From 2-12-FULL-60-19 sp041483675 (GTDB lineage Bacteria > Desulfobacterota > Binatia > UBA9968), in assembly GCA_041483675.1 (NCBI GenBank), contig JBGPGE010000017.1, positions 1-58,883 of the forward strand: DNA of 58,883 bases. Direction: 5' to 3'. The notes under the pieces are model-generated. The model worked only from the letters and a program-made list of their open reading frames with translations, was not told where the DNA came from and did not search any database. This document shows, in pieces, positions 33,769 to 42,261 of the stretch. Positions within the stretch are counted from its first letter, which is position 1. Each line of letters begins with the position of its first letter. The position numbers and the translations under genes are program-made.

Positions 33769-34965
33769 TCACTCCCGGCTCCGCCCCAGCGCCTGGATAA
33801 AGGACAGCAGGTCCGCCATCTCGCTCCCCTGGAGGACCGGCCATGCCAAGGACATCTCCGCCATCTTTTGTTCCATTGCGCCGGCGTGGTTCCACATAGC
33901 GGAAACGATTGTCGCCGGCTGATCCAGCCCCGCCGCTTTCTTGAAATCGGGGCCGATAGTTCCTCCTTTGCCGCTTATCGAATGACAGCCGAGACATCCC
34001 TTAGCCCTTGCGAGAGTCTCACCTCTACGGGAATCTCCCGACCCGGCAAAATACTGAACGGAGTAGAGGTAGGCTACGATATCCGCCAGATCGCTTGCTT
34101 GAAGCGGCGGGATCGGCGCGACCCGTCGCTTCATCTCGCGCGCCATCGCGGGGCCTTTGTTCCACATCGCCGCAGCAAAGTCGAACAGGCTCGAATAGAG
34201 TTTCCTGCCGGCAAGCGCCGGCCCCACCGGCCCGCCCATGCCCTTGATACCGTGGCAATCGACGCAGCCCCGAGCGGCAAAAAGCCTCTCGCCTTCTTCG
34301 GTTCGCCCAGGGAGCACCTGCACCGGTTGATCGCCGAGCGCGCGGGATACGGACTTGACGTAGGCGATGAAGTCTCTCAACTCGGTTCCGCTGAAAACCG
34401 GCCGCTTGATCCCTCTTGCCTGCATCGCCTCGGCCATCGCCGGACCGTGGTTCCACATGGCGGCGGCGAAAAAGATCGGGCCGAACTGCACGACGGAATC
34501 GAGGCTGGGTCCAAACACGCCGCCGACGCGCTCCATTTGATGGCAGATTACACATTGCTTGTCGGTGAAGATTTTCTTTCCGACTTTTGCATTGCCATCG
34601 GGGTCAAAGTAATTAACCGTGGCGAGGAACGCAATCAAATCGCCGGTCTCGCGCGGAGTCAGTTGAGGCGGCGGCTGGCCAAGCTTGTGCAACTTAGCTG
34701 CCATTTCCGGGACGTGATTCCACATCGCGCTGGCCAGATCGTAGAAAGTGCGCGGCTTGGGGATGCGGCCGAGATCGGGACCGATCTTGCCGCCGACGCC
34801 GTTGATGGCGTGGCACTTGGAACATCCTTTGGAGCCGAAGACCCGCGAGCCCGCGATGGGATCCTGGCTCGTGCCGGCAACCAGCTGACCCGAAACTTTC
34901 TCCAGCGGCCAATGAAATAAGAACACCGCCAGCAAAAACAATTTCAGAGCGCGGGTTATTTTCAT
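33769..34965 (-). CDS. Tetrahaem cytochrome c made of four repeats (A)
   Basis: A 398-residue exported protein built of four class I cytochrome c domains of about 90 residues. Each has a haem site (CSKCH, CVICH, CVDCH, CLGCH) followed about 35-40 residues later by an MWN(H or K) motif (MWNHVPEM, MWNHGPAM, MWNKGPAM, MWNHAGAM) whose Met could be the axial ligand, and a closing LxDLxAYL/LIAFL-type helix. A signal peptide (ALKLFLLAVFLFHWPLEKVSG) is present. It is a paralogue of the next gene. Four haems in series suit long-distance transfer in the periplasm between the NrfD complex and the Rieske/cytochrome b complex. Confidence 0.9.
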   Translation of the reverse strand: MKITRALKLFLLAVFLFHWPLEKVSGQLVAGTSQDPIAGSRVFGSKGCSKCHAINGVGGKIGPDLGRIPKPRTFYDLASAMWNHVPEMAAKLHKLGQPPPQLTPRETGDLIAFLATVNYFDPDGNAKVGKKIFTDKQCVICHQMERVGGVFGPSLDSVVQFGPIFFAAAMWNHGPAMAEAMQARGIKRPVFSGTELRDFIAYVKSVSRALGDQPVQVLPGRTEEGERLFAARGCVDCHGIKGMGGPVGPALAGRKLYSSLFDFAAAMWNKGPAMAREMKRRVAPIPPLQASDLADIVAYLYSVQYFAGSGDSRRGETLARAKGCLGCHSISGKGGTIGPDFKKAAGLDQPATIVSAMWNHAGAMEQKMAEMSLAWPVLQGSEMADLLSFIQALGRSRE

Positions 34966-35031
34966 GTTACCCTCTCTGAGGAAAGTCGCACTGCGACTTT
35001 CGCTTTTTCCGCCCCTTGGGCGAGGTTACTC

Positions 35032-36261
35032 TTATTTCTGCGCCGAGCCTTTCGCCACGGCCGGCTGGACCGATTCTTTCCGCAGTGAGAGGAGATAGGC
35101 AATCAGGTCAGCCATCTCCCCTCCTTTGAAGACCGGCCATTCCACCGACTGTTCGAGCATTTTTTGTTCCATTGTGCTGGCGTGGTTCCACATCTCGGCG
35201 ACGACTTCGAGAGGAGTCTGGAGCTTTTCCACCTTGGCCAGATCCGCCCCCAATGCCCCACCCGTGCCCTGTAAGGCGTGGCACGCGCCGCATCGCTTCT
35301 CTCGGTATACGACCTGCCCCCTCGCGGTATTGCCCGGCGCATCGACAAATTGCAAGAAGTAGAGATAGCTCACGAGGTCTGACATCTCTTCCGTGGTGAG
35401 GGAAGGCACTTTGATCGCGCGCGCTGCCATGGCCGCCCACATTTTGGGCGCCTGGTTCCACAGGACCCCGGCGATTCGCAAAAGGCTCCCCTTTACGCTC
35501 ACGCGCAGGTTAGGAGCCGCTCGTCCGCCGCGATCATCGACCGAGTGGCACTGGGCGCAGCTCTTTTCCGAGAACAGCTTCTCCCCGCGCCGCGGGTTTC
35601 CCGGCTGAACGTAGAGGCGCTCTATCGACCCCCCTGCGGTCCGGATGTAGGCCAAGAGATCGGCGATGTCGTTTCTCTCGAAAGTCGGGCGAGGAATTTC
35701 CAGCGCTTCCATGATACCCGCCATAGCTTTGGCATGATTCCACAGCGAAGCTGTCAGATAAATCGGGGAAGCATACCGGCTGTACTTGTCCAATTTAGGT
35801 CCGACGTCACCGCCTTTTCCCGCCAACGAATGGCATCCTTGGCAGCCTTTTTCGCGAAACAGACGGGCGCCTGTGGTTGCATCTCCCGGCGGGTCGAGCG
35901 ATCCAACGTAGTAAAGGAAAGACAGGAGACTCGCCATCTCGGCGGGCTTGAACTCCGGGCGCGCGGTGCGCTGCTCCTGAATTACGTGCGCCATCCCGGG
36001 CGAGTGATTCCACATCACGCCGGCAATGTCGAGGAGAGACCGCTTCAGCATTCCCTGGCCGAAGTCGGGTCCCGCGACCCCTCCAACGCCATAGATCGCG
36101 TGACATCGAAGACAGCCCTTGCCGGTAAACAGCCGGCTTCCCTCGAGCGGATTGGCCGGGAGCAGGAGCGATAGTGTCTCATCGGCGGCGAAAGCCGGCG
36201 CAGGCCCAGGGGAAAAAGCAACGACCAGCGCCAGGGCAATGAACAGCACCTTGGTCGTCAT
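35032..36261 (-). CDS. Tetrahaem cytochrome c made of four repeats (B)
   Basis: A 409-residue paralogue of the neighbouring tetrahaem protein. Haem sites are CLRCH, CQGCH, CAQCH and CGACH, each followed by the same tryptophan motif (MWNHSPGM, LWNHAKAM, LWNQAPKM, MWNHASTM). The signal peptide is KVLFIALALVVAFSPGPAPA. ATG 36261 overlaps the stop of the preceding two-helix gene (ATGA), so translation is coupled, and an upstream extension of the frame is excluded. Two tandem copies imply duplication of a whole four-haem unit after the internal fourfold repeat arose. Confidence 0.9.
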   Translation of the reverse strand: MTTKVLFIALALVVAFSPGPAPAFAADETLSLLLPANPLEGSRLFTGKGCLRCHAIYGVGGVAGPDFGQGMLKRSLLDIAGVMWNHSPGMAHVIQEQRTARPEFKPAEMASLLSFLYYVGSLDPPGDATTGARLFREKGCQGCHSLAGKGGDVGPKLDKYSRYASPIYLTASLWNHAKAMAGIMEALEIPRPTFERNDIADLLAYIRTAGGSIERLYVQPGNPRRGEKLFSEKSCAQCHSVDDRGGRAAPNLRVSVKGSLLRIAGVLWNQAPKMWAAMAARAIKVPSLTTEEMSDLVSYLYFLQFVDAPGNTARGQVVYREKRCGACHALQGTGGALGADLAKVEKLQTPLEVVAEMWNHASTMEQKMLEQSVEWPVFKGGEMADLIAYLLSLRKESVQPAVAKGSAQK

Positions 36262-36509
36262 CGCTCCCTCCCGTGGCCGGACACTCCCCAAAACACGTAG
36301 AAGACGACGCCCATAAAGACCACGAAGATCGGGATCGCCACGATGGAGATCCCGATCGAAGCCGAGGGAGTGTCGCCGAGGCTCCAGGCCGTGCGGATCA
36401 AGTGAAGGATCCAGGCGATGATCCCGCCGACCAAAAGAAAAGCGACTGCCAGCCATACCCATTGCAAGACTCGTATCAGGCGGTCTGAAGGTGAAGTCAA
36501 CTGTTCCAT
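36258..36509 (-). CDS. Small two-helix membrane protein of the NrfD-type complex
   Basis: An 83-residue protein with two membrane helices (VWLAVAFLLVGGIIAWIL, about 18-35, and IVAIPIFVVFMGVVFYVFW, about 56-74). No known motif is recognised. It lies between the NrfD-like gene and a tetrahaem gene, overlapping the latter by 4 bp. By position it is probably a small structural subunit anchoring the periplasmic tetrahaem cytochrome to the membrane complex; this resembles the small subunits of alternative complex III, but homology cannot be shown by eye. Confidence 0.7.
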   Translation of the reverse strand: MEQLTSPSDRLIRVLQWVWLAVAFLLVGGIIAWILHLIRTAWSLGDTPSASIGISIVAIPIFVVFMGVVFYVFWGVSGHGRER

Positions 36510-36560
36510 CTCACTTCCTTGTCGGCTCCTGGCCCGGATTATTCACCGCCGGCCGCTAAA

Positions 36561-37892
36561 CTATGTTTTCTCCTCAACCTCTCCCGGCAGATACGATATG
36601 AGCCGCTCCTCGACCTCTTTCACTCCTTCTCGACCTTCACGGATCTCCCAGATGGAGATGATCGGGAAGAATTTGGTGAAGAGTAGATAAAAGAGAGCGA
36701 AGATACCGAAACTCCCGGCGGTCTCCCCCCATTCCACCCAGGTCGGCGCATAAATTCCTTCGGCAAACGGCAAGCGGGGGAAGGAGAGCGTCGGGACGAC
36801 GATGATGAACCGCTCCAACCACATTCCTACAACGACCGACAGCGAGGCGGCGAGCACCTTGCCGATGGTATGCCGGCTTAGACTCACTAAACAAAGCATC
36901 GGGATGATGAAATTGCACAGCGCCATTCCCCAGAAAAACGGCCAGAAGGGGCCCGTGAGCTTGGCCCAGAAGACTTTCATCTCCTCCGGCTCCGCCCCAT
37001 AGTAGCCCGTAAGGTACTCGGCGAAAGTGAAGTAGAACCACAGGCACGCCATGATGAGCAGGAGCTGCCCCAGGTAACGGAAATGGATCGGCTTCAAATA
37101 GTCCTGAAGCCCGTACGCCTTACGGAAGAGAATCATGGCCACGATCAGCGCCGCGATGCCGGAGAAGATCGCTCCGACGACGAAATAGGGGCCGAAGATC
37201 GTCGAGTGCCACATCGGCTGAAGCGTCATGGAAAAAACGAATGAGACCACCGAATGGACCGAGATGGCGATCGGGATGACCAACACCGCCATGATGGCGA
37301 TGGCGCGGTTGAGAATTCGTTGCTGGTGCTTCGTGCCGGTCCAGCCCAGAGCCAACACGCTGTAGAGAAGTTTTCGCTTGCCGAGCCGGTCCCTCAAGAT
37401 GGCGATGTCCGGAATCATCGGAAGGTACAGGTAGGTGAGGCTCGCCGTCATATAGGCGCTGATGCTGGTCGCATCCCACAGCAAAGGCGACTGATAGCGG
37501 CCGTAACGGATTACGTTCATGAGCCGATCGGGCCGACCCAGGTCGATCAATATCTGGCCGGCGCCGATAAACAGCACCATCACCGTAATGACTTCCGCCA
37601 TCCGGGTGATCGGACGGCGCCACTCGGCCTTGGAGAGGCGGAGGATAGCGGAGATAAGAGTTCCGGCGTGACTGATGCCGATAAAGAAGACGAAGTTGGT
37701 GACGTAAAAGCCCCAGCTCACCGGCTGATGAAGGCCGGTCACGCCGAGTCCTTCGGAGAATTGCACCGAATAGGCGAGCACTCCCCAGAGAATCAGGAGC
37801 GACAGCCCGGCCACGGCCCAATAAAAGCCGGCCCCCGTGTGCGCGATCGGCGCGAGAAGCGTCTGCTCGTGCGGGTCGTCGATCTCAGCCAC
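36561..37892 (-). CDS. nrfD: NrfD/PsrC-family quinone-interacting membrane subunit
   Basis: A 443-residue integral membrane protein with nine or ten helices. It fits the NrfD/PsrC/ActC family (FVFFIGISHAGTLISAILRL, about 50-70; LGRPDRLMNVIRYG; WDATSISAYMTASLTY). Such subunits exchange electrons between menaquinol/quinone and a periplasmic ferredoxin-like subunit without haem. Its start overlaps the end of the ferredoxin gene by 8 bp. Together with the molybdopterin, ferredoxin and pentahaem genes it forms either a PsrABC-like reductase/oxidase or an alternative complex III with separate B1 and B2 subunits. Confidence 0.92.
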   Translation of the reverse strand: MAEIDDPHEQTLLAPIAHTGAGFYWAVAGLSLLILWGVLAYSVQFSEGLGVTGLHQPVSWGFYVTNFVFFIGISHAGTLISAILRLSKAEWRRPITRMAEVITVMVLFIGAGQILIDLGRPDRLMNVIRYGRYQSPLLWDATSISAYMTASLTYLYLPMIPDIAILRDRLGKRKLLYSVLALGWTGTKHQQRILNRAIAIMAVLVIPIAISVHSVVSFVFSMTLQPMWHSTIFGPYFVVGAIFSGIAALIVAMILFRKAYGLQDYLKPIHFRYLGQLLLIMACLWFYFTFAEYLTGYYGAEPEEMKVFWAKLTGPFWPFFWGMALCNFIIPMLCLVSLSRHTIGKVLAASLSVVVGMWLERFIIVVPTLSFPRLPFAEGIYAPTWVEWGETAGSFGIFALFYLLFTKFFPIISIWEIREGREGVKEVEERLISYLPGEVEEKT

Positions 37893-38568
37893 GGCCTTCT
37901 CCTTCCGACAGATAGATCACCTTCGGCTTCGTCCCGAGCTCTTCCAGCAGCTTGAAGGCGCGCGGGCTCGCGGCCAGTTTCGACACCGCGCTGGCGGGAT
38001 CGGAGAGATCGCCGAAAACTATGGCCTGGGCGGGGCAGGCTTGGGCGCAGGCTGTTACATAATCGTTGGGATCGAAATCCCGTTTTTCCGCCAGCGCGCG
38101 CTCGCGGGCTTTCTGCAGGCGGTGGTGGCAGAAGGTGCATTTCTCGACCACGCCTTTCGGTCGCACCGAGACATCCGGGTTCTGCCCCGGCTGTTCTTTC
38201 TGATAGGTATGCCAGTTGAAATATTTGGCGTTATACGGGCAGGCGGCCATGCAGAAGCGGCAGCCGATGCAGCGGGCGTAGATCTGGGCGACAATCCCGT
38301 CGGGGTTGCGGTAGGTGGCATAAACCGGACAAACTTTCGTGCACGGCGGATCGTCGCACTGAAGGCACGGCCGCGGGATGAAGCGGGTTTTTTCGCCGTG
38401 GTGTTCCTCGTCGGTTTCCGTCAGCACCTGCATCCAACTGATGACTCTTCCTTTCTTCGCCTCCTTGGCGCCGACCGCGGGAACGTTGTTTTCGGCTTTG
38501 CAGGCCATGACGCAGGCTTGACAGCCGGTGCAGCGGTCTAAATCGATCACCATACCCCACAGCGCCAT
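37885..38568 (-). CDS. Four-cluster ferredoxin subunit (NrfC/PsrB type)
   Basis: A 227-residue iron-sulfur protein. Four cysteine clusters are visible: CTGCQACVMACKAEN, CLQCDDPPCTKVCP, CIGCRFCMAACP and the later CTFCHHRL...CAQACPAQAI, as in NrfC, PsrB and DmsB. No signal peptide is seen, in keeping with co-export with the Tat-signal-bearing molybdopterin subunit. It starts 1 bp after that gene's stop and overlaps the NrfD gene by 8 bp. It passes electrons between the molybdenum subunit and the membrane subunit. Confidence 0.93.
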   Translation of the reverse strand: MALWGMVIDLDRCTGCQACVMACKAENNVPAVGAKEAKKGRVISWMQVLTETDEEHHGEKTRFIPRPCLQCDDPPCTKVCPVYATYRNPDGIVAQIYARCIGCRFCMAACPYNAKYFNWHTYQKEQPGQNPDVSVRPKGVVEKCTFCHHRLQKARERALAEKRDFDPNDYVTACAQACPAQAIVFGDLSDPASAVSKLAASPRAFKLLEELGTKPKVIYLSEGEGRG

Positions 38569-38569
38569 G

Positions 38570-40996
38570 TTAGGCCCTCCTGATCCTGACGGGCGTCGTG
38601 TTGAGCAGACCGAAGCCCCGGAAAATATCGGTCTCGTTGCCGATCAGATCGTTAGGGTTCGGACCTTCGCCGCCGAAGAGCGGAACGTGGACGATATCGG
38701 GCAGTGTCCCCGAGTAGAGCTTGGCGGGAAGTTTTATTTTTCCTTTCGCCGACTCGACCCAGACCGAGTCATGCTCTTTAATCCCGGCGGCAGCCGCGGT
38801 CGCTGGATGAATTTCCACCCAGCCTTCCCACGAGGCCTGGACATGAACGGCCGGCTGCTCCAGCAGCCACGGCTGATTCCTGCCGCCGCCGGTGGGCCGG
38901 CTGAGCAGACGGTAGGTATTGAGACGGAGCGGGAACGCCTTCGCCTCGTTAGCGGGAGCAGCGGGAGCGATGGGCACGGCGGGCAGAAAGAGGAGGTCTT
39001 CCTCTTTCCCTGCGCCGCCCAGAGCGCTGAAGAAGGGGCCCGTCTTGCCTTCGCGCTTTACGGCCTTGTCGACCACCTCTTTGAGAGCGGTCGAATAGAA
39101 CTCGAATTTTCCCGAAGCGGTTTTCAGCAGAGCCTTCCGGCTCACCGGGATGCCGGTCGGGTCCCACCAGGCGCCGCGCTGGAGCAGCGCCTTCCAGAAG
39201 CCGTCATAGTCCTTGAATTCCGGCACCCAGTATCCTTGCCGCTCGAAAACCTTTCTCAGCGATTCTTCCGCGTGGAGAGTTGTGACGTAGCCGCGTCCCG
39301 CATCGTAGAGACCCTTGACGCCTTCGCGCAGCAGATCCTCGTATTTCTCCCACGGCAAGCTCTCCGCGACGCTTCCGCCCAGCGCTTTGGCAATATTGAG
39401 CAGACTATCGGCCGCGTTGCGGGTCTGGCGCAGCGGTGAAGCAGCCGGCTGCGCCAGGCTGAAGCAGGTGAAGCCGGCCAGGTGCGTCACCTGGTCGTCC
39501 TGCCACCGTTCCAAATAGGTGTGGTCGGGCAGGATGAGATCCGCCATAGCGGTCGATTCGTCGAGGAACGGGGAAAAACTCACGATAAAAGGGATCTGCT
39601 TCATCGCCTCGGCGAAAGCTTCTTTGGCCGGATGATTGGCTAACGGATTGGTCGCGAACAGGAAGAGCGCGTTGACGGGATAAGGATTTTTTTTCAGTAT
39701 TCGCTCCGGCAAGAGTTGGGGCGTATCCGAGGCCAGGAGATATTGTTCCTCGCCGGCGCCGTCGATTCTCGGTTGCGTGAGGCCCCGCTTTGCAACGTCA
39801 TCCGCTTTAACCGCGGACAGTGCCGCCAGCGGCAGCTCTCCTTGAATCAGCAGGCCGCCGGGAACGCCGACGTTGCCGACGAGAGCGTTCAGGCTATGGA
39901 TCGCCATCCGTGTGTGCAGGTCGTCGGGTCCGTACGCAGGTCCGCGCTCGCCGATCACCACCGCGGGCTTGATTGATGCGAGACTACGGGCGATTTCTAA
40001 AATGCTTCTCACCGGCACGCGGGTGGCTGCGGAGACGGCGAGGAGACCGTAATCCCTCAAGACAAGCTCTTTGAACCCGAGGTGGCGCTTGCCGGAGCCG
40101 TCCACCCAATCTTCAAAGCCGAAAGTCTGCTCTTCCACAAATTCCCGATCGTAGAGCCCCTCGCGGATGATGGCATTGGCGATGCCGAGCGCCAGGATTC
40201 CATCGGTTCCCGGAACGATCGGAATCCAGCGGTCCGCTTTGATCGCGGTGGGTGAGCGTCTCGGATCCACCTGGATAAACCAGCCGCGAGGACGCTCGCT
40301 GCTCCGTCGCAGGCGAGCGAACGCCTGCGCGTTATGGACCGGACCGAGCCAGGCTTCGAGCAGGCTCACGCCGAAGGAGAGGATCAGTTGCGCGCGCCCC
40401 AGATCGTAACCGATGGGCGCCGTTACTCCCTGCATGAAGTGGTGGGTGAGGGCGGGTTTTTCCGGGGCAAGACAACGGACTCGAATGTAATTGGGCGTGC
40501 CGTACGCTTCGGCGAATCGCTTCCAGAGCGTGTCCCGATAACCGCGGTACTGTCCCCCCATAACCGCGACCGTGTGGGAAAGTTCCTTCGCCCTGAGATC
40601 GGACAAACGCGCGGTCACAATTTTCAGCGCCTCGTCCCAGCCGATCGGACGGAAGCTCCCGCGCTCGCCGGCGCGCGCCATCGGCCCCTTCAAACGGTCG
40701 GGATCGTTGAGGAGTTGAAGGCCGCCGAATGCCTTGGGACAGAGCGTCCCGCGATTGATCGGATGAAGAGGATTCCCGGAGATTCCCGCGACTTCGCCGT
40801 CGAGCGTCCGGACGAGAAGCCCGCACCCTCCGGGACATTGCTGGCAAATGGAAGGAACTAAAATCTCCTCAGGCGTCGCCCACCGCTCCACGTCGTCCGC
40901 CGCCTGTCCGACCTGCGATGGCCGTCCTTTGAGCAGAGCGGCCGCTCCGGCGGTTGCGGTCAGCGCTTGAAGAAATCCTCTCCGGGTAAATTGCAT
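38570..40996 (-). CDS. Tat-exported molybdopterin oxidoreductase catalytic subunit
   Basis: An 808-residue protein of the DMSO-reductase/PsrA superfamily. A twin-arginine signal (FTRRGFLQALTATAGAAAL) starts at ATG 40996. An N-terminal 4Fe-4S site (CQQCPGGC and a fourth Cys in NRGTLCPK) and the molybdopterin domains follow. A cysteine in NYIRVRCLAPEK lies where a molybdenum ligand might be, so the enzyme may be catalytic; ActB proteins of alternative complex III have lost the cofactor. Tight spacing links it to the ferredoxin and NrfD genes. Possible substrates are polysulfide, thiosulfate, tetrathionate or arsenic compounds, or none. The sequence does not decide. Confidence 0.9.
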   Translation of the reverse strand: MQFTRRGFLQALTATAGAAALLKGRPSQVGQAADDVERWATPEEILVPSICQQCPGGCGLLVRTLDGEVAGISGNPLHPINRGTLCPKAFGGLQLLNDPDRLKGPMARAGERGSFRPIGWDEALKIVTARLSDLRAKELSHTVAVMGGQYRGYRDTLWKRFAEAYGTPNYIRVRCLAPEKPALTHHFMQGVTAPIGYDLGRAQLILSFGVSLLEAWLGPVHNAQAFARLRRSSERPRGWFIQVDPRRSPTAIKADRWIPIVPGTDGILALGIANAIIREGLYDREFVEEQTFGFEDWVDGSGKRHLGFKELVLRDYGLLAVSAATRVPVRSILEIARSLASIKPAVVIGERGPAYGPDDLHTRMAIHSLNALVGNVGVPGGLLIQGELPLAALSAVKADDVAKRGLTQPRIDGAGEEQYLLASDTPQLLPERILKKNPYPVNALFLFATNPLANHPAKEAFAEAMKQIPFIVSFSPFLDESTAMADLILPDHTYLERWQDDQVTHLAGFTCFSLAQPAASPLRQTRNAADSLLNIAKALGGSVAESLPWEKYEDLLREGVKGLYDAGRGYVTTLHAEESLRKVFERQGYWVPEFKDYDGFWKALLQRGAWWDPTGIPVSRKALLKTASGKFEFYSTALKEVVDKAVKREGKTGPFFSALGGAGKEEDLLFLPAVPIAPAAPANEAKAFPLRLNTYRLLSRPTGGGRNQPWLLEQPAVHVQASWEGWVEIHPATAAAAGIKEHDSVWVESAKGKIKLPAKLYSGTLPDIVHVPLFGGEGPNPNDLIGNETDIFRGFGLLNTTPVRIRRA

Positions 40997-41004
40997 CGTT
41001 CCCC

Positions 41005-41574
41005 CTAGCGATGGCAAGTGATGCAGTCGAGAGAGATTCGGCGCGCAGCCATTTTTGTCGCCTCCGCCGCCGCTTTCCCGCCGCCCTCCGGCGACTTCAA
41101 TCTTTCGTGGCAAGCGATGCAGTCGTCCATAGCGAGCGTCTTGAGGGGGGCTTCAGGCGGACGGGTGAGCGTCTCCATCGGCCCGTGACAAGTCTGGCAC
41201 TTTATCTCCGCGATCGTCACATGGACGCGATGCGGAAAGTAGACATGAGAAGGCAGACGCCAGACCCGCCGCCACGGAATCTCCCGGCCGTTCTCGCCGA
41301 ATGCCCGGATCTTTTTGATTTCCTGGCTTTGGGTGTCGCCTCCCATATGGCAGCCGAGGCACAACGCGGTGGGCGGCCGACCGGCTACGGCTTCCTTCTC
41401 GGCTCTATAGTGGCAGGTCGTGCAGGCGAGCTTGAGATCCAGATGCGTCTTGTGAGGGAACTGGATCGGCTGCATGGTGCCGGACTCTACCCAGCCGGTC
41501 CAATAGCCCCAGGTCACGGCTACGCCGATAACGATGAGAATCAAGATAGTCCGTGCCAACGCGCCTCGTGTCAA
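41005..41574 (-). CDS. Membrane-anchored pentahaem cytochrome c (ActA/c7-like)
   Basis: A 189-residue protein with one N-terminal helix (TILILIVIGVAVTWGYW) and five CxxCH sites: CTTCH, CLGCH, CQTCH, CIACH and CITCH. The histidine-rich spacing (FPHKTH, FPHRVH) resembles class III c7 domains and the pentahaem ActA subunit of alternative complex III. It ends 8 bp before the molybdopterin subunit gene and starts that transcription unit. The predicted start is TTG 41574; no good ribosome binding site is visible, so the N-terminus is uncertain. It likely passes electrons between the molybdenum/NrfD complex and the periplasmic cytochromes. Confidence 0.88.
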   Translation of the reverse strand: MTRGALARTILILIVIGVAVTWGYWTGWVESGTMQPIQFPHKTHLDLKLACTTCHYRAEKEAVAGRPPTALCLGCHMGGDTQSQEIKKIRAFGENGREIPWRRVWRLPSHVYFPHRVHVTIAEIKCQTCHGPMETLTRPPEAPLKTLAMDDCIACHERLKSPEGGGKAAAEATKMAARRISLDCITCHR

Positions 41575-41910
41575 CTGTCACCCGTGGAGCTTTTTTGGGA
41601 TGCTAATAGTGTCGGCACGACTTATCAGCAAACCTTATGCCAGCGTATGTTGCTATTTTTTCTAACGAAACAGAACGGAGCTTTCCTGAGTACAAGAAAG
41701 CCGGCGGTGATGATTGCAAAAATAGGAACGATGGACATGCTCGCTTGCGAGTGTAAGAGAAGGCGGAAAGAGTCGGCGAGGGCGGGAAACTTTCAGCGGG
41801 ATTGCGATCGTATCCCGACGGGAGAAAGGGCGCACGCCTCCCTTTCTCCCGTCGAAGCTGTAGACACATATGCGAAGCTCAGGGAGCTATAGCGCGGATG
41901 CTTTGAGGGT
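41575..41910. other. Gap with a strong 14-bp hairpin
   Basis: About 336 bp between the second monohaem cytochrome and the pentahaem gene. The main structure is a perfect hairpin, GACGGGAGAAAGGG (41817-41830) with CCCTTTCTCCCGTC (41840-41853) and a 9-base loop. A short CTCGC TT GCGAG hairpin lies near 41740-41751. No T tract follows the long stem on either strand. A 37-codon frame on the minus strand (41625-41738) lacks a ribosome binding site and is not called. A promoter for the pentahaem operon probably lies here but cannot be pinpointed. Confidence 0.5.
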
Positions 41911-42237
41911 CTATTTGCCCAGGGACCTTACGTGCCCGATTATCGCTTTCTGATCTTCTTTGCTCAGCGTTTTGGCCGCCGAGGCCGGCATCTTTCCACG
42001 GCCCTCCGTGATAGTCTTGATCAGCTCGTCGTCTTTTTTCGCCGCCGTCTCCTTGGTGGCGATATTCAACTCTTTTTCCCCGAACACTTTCGCCATCGCC
42101 GGGTTGCCTTTGCCGTCGGCGCCGTGGCAGGAGACGCAGATCTTCTCGTAATTCGCCTTGCCTCCGCCGTCGGCCGCCATCGCCGCCGGCGCCGCGACCA
42201 TCAATAAACCACACAGCCACCACATTTTCGTTCGCAT
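41911..42237 (-). CDS. Periplasmic monohaem cytochrome c (paralogue B)
   Basis: A 108-residue class I cytochrome c with signal peptide (LCGLLMVAAPAAMA), haem site CVSCHGADGKGNPAM and the axial methionine in GKMPASAA. The core is nearly the same as in the cytochromes at 30206 and 45743. It lies 24 bp after the outer membrane porin gene, so it may be the periplasmic partner that shuttles electrons between the decahaem conduit and the membrane complexes. Confidence 0.92.
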   Translation of the reverse strand: MRTKMWWLCGLLMVAAPAAMAADGGGKANYEKICVSCHGADGKGNPAMAKVFGEKELNIATKETAAKKDDELIKTITEGRGKMPASAAKTLSKEDQKAIIGHVRSLGK

Positions 42238-42261
42238 CTTTTCCCCTTTCTCCGCCTTTTT

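Noticed and set aside
41114..41574. Reading the pentahaem gene as part of the molybdopterin subunit
   Set aside because: The frames differ and the Tat signal at 40996 marks an independent start.
41625..41738. A 37-codon frame on the minus strand with a hydrophobic start
   Set aside because: No ribosome binding site, no recognisable motif, and it lies beside hairpins; not supported as a gene.
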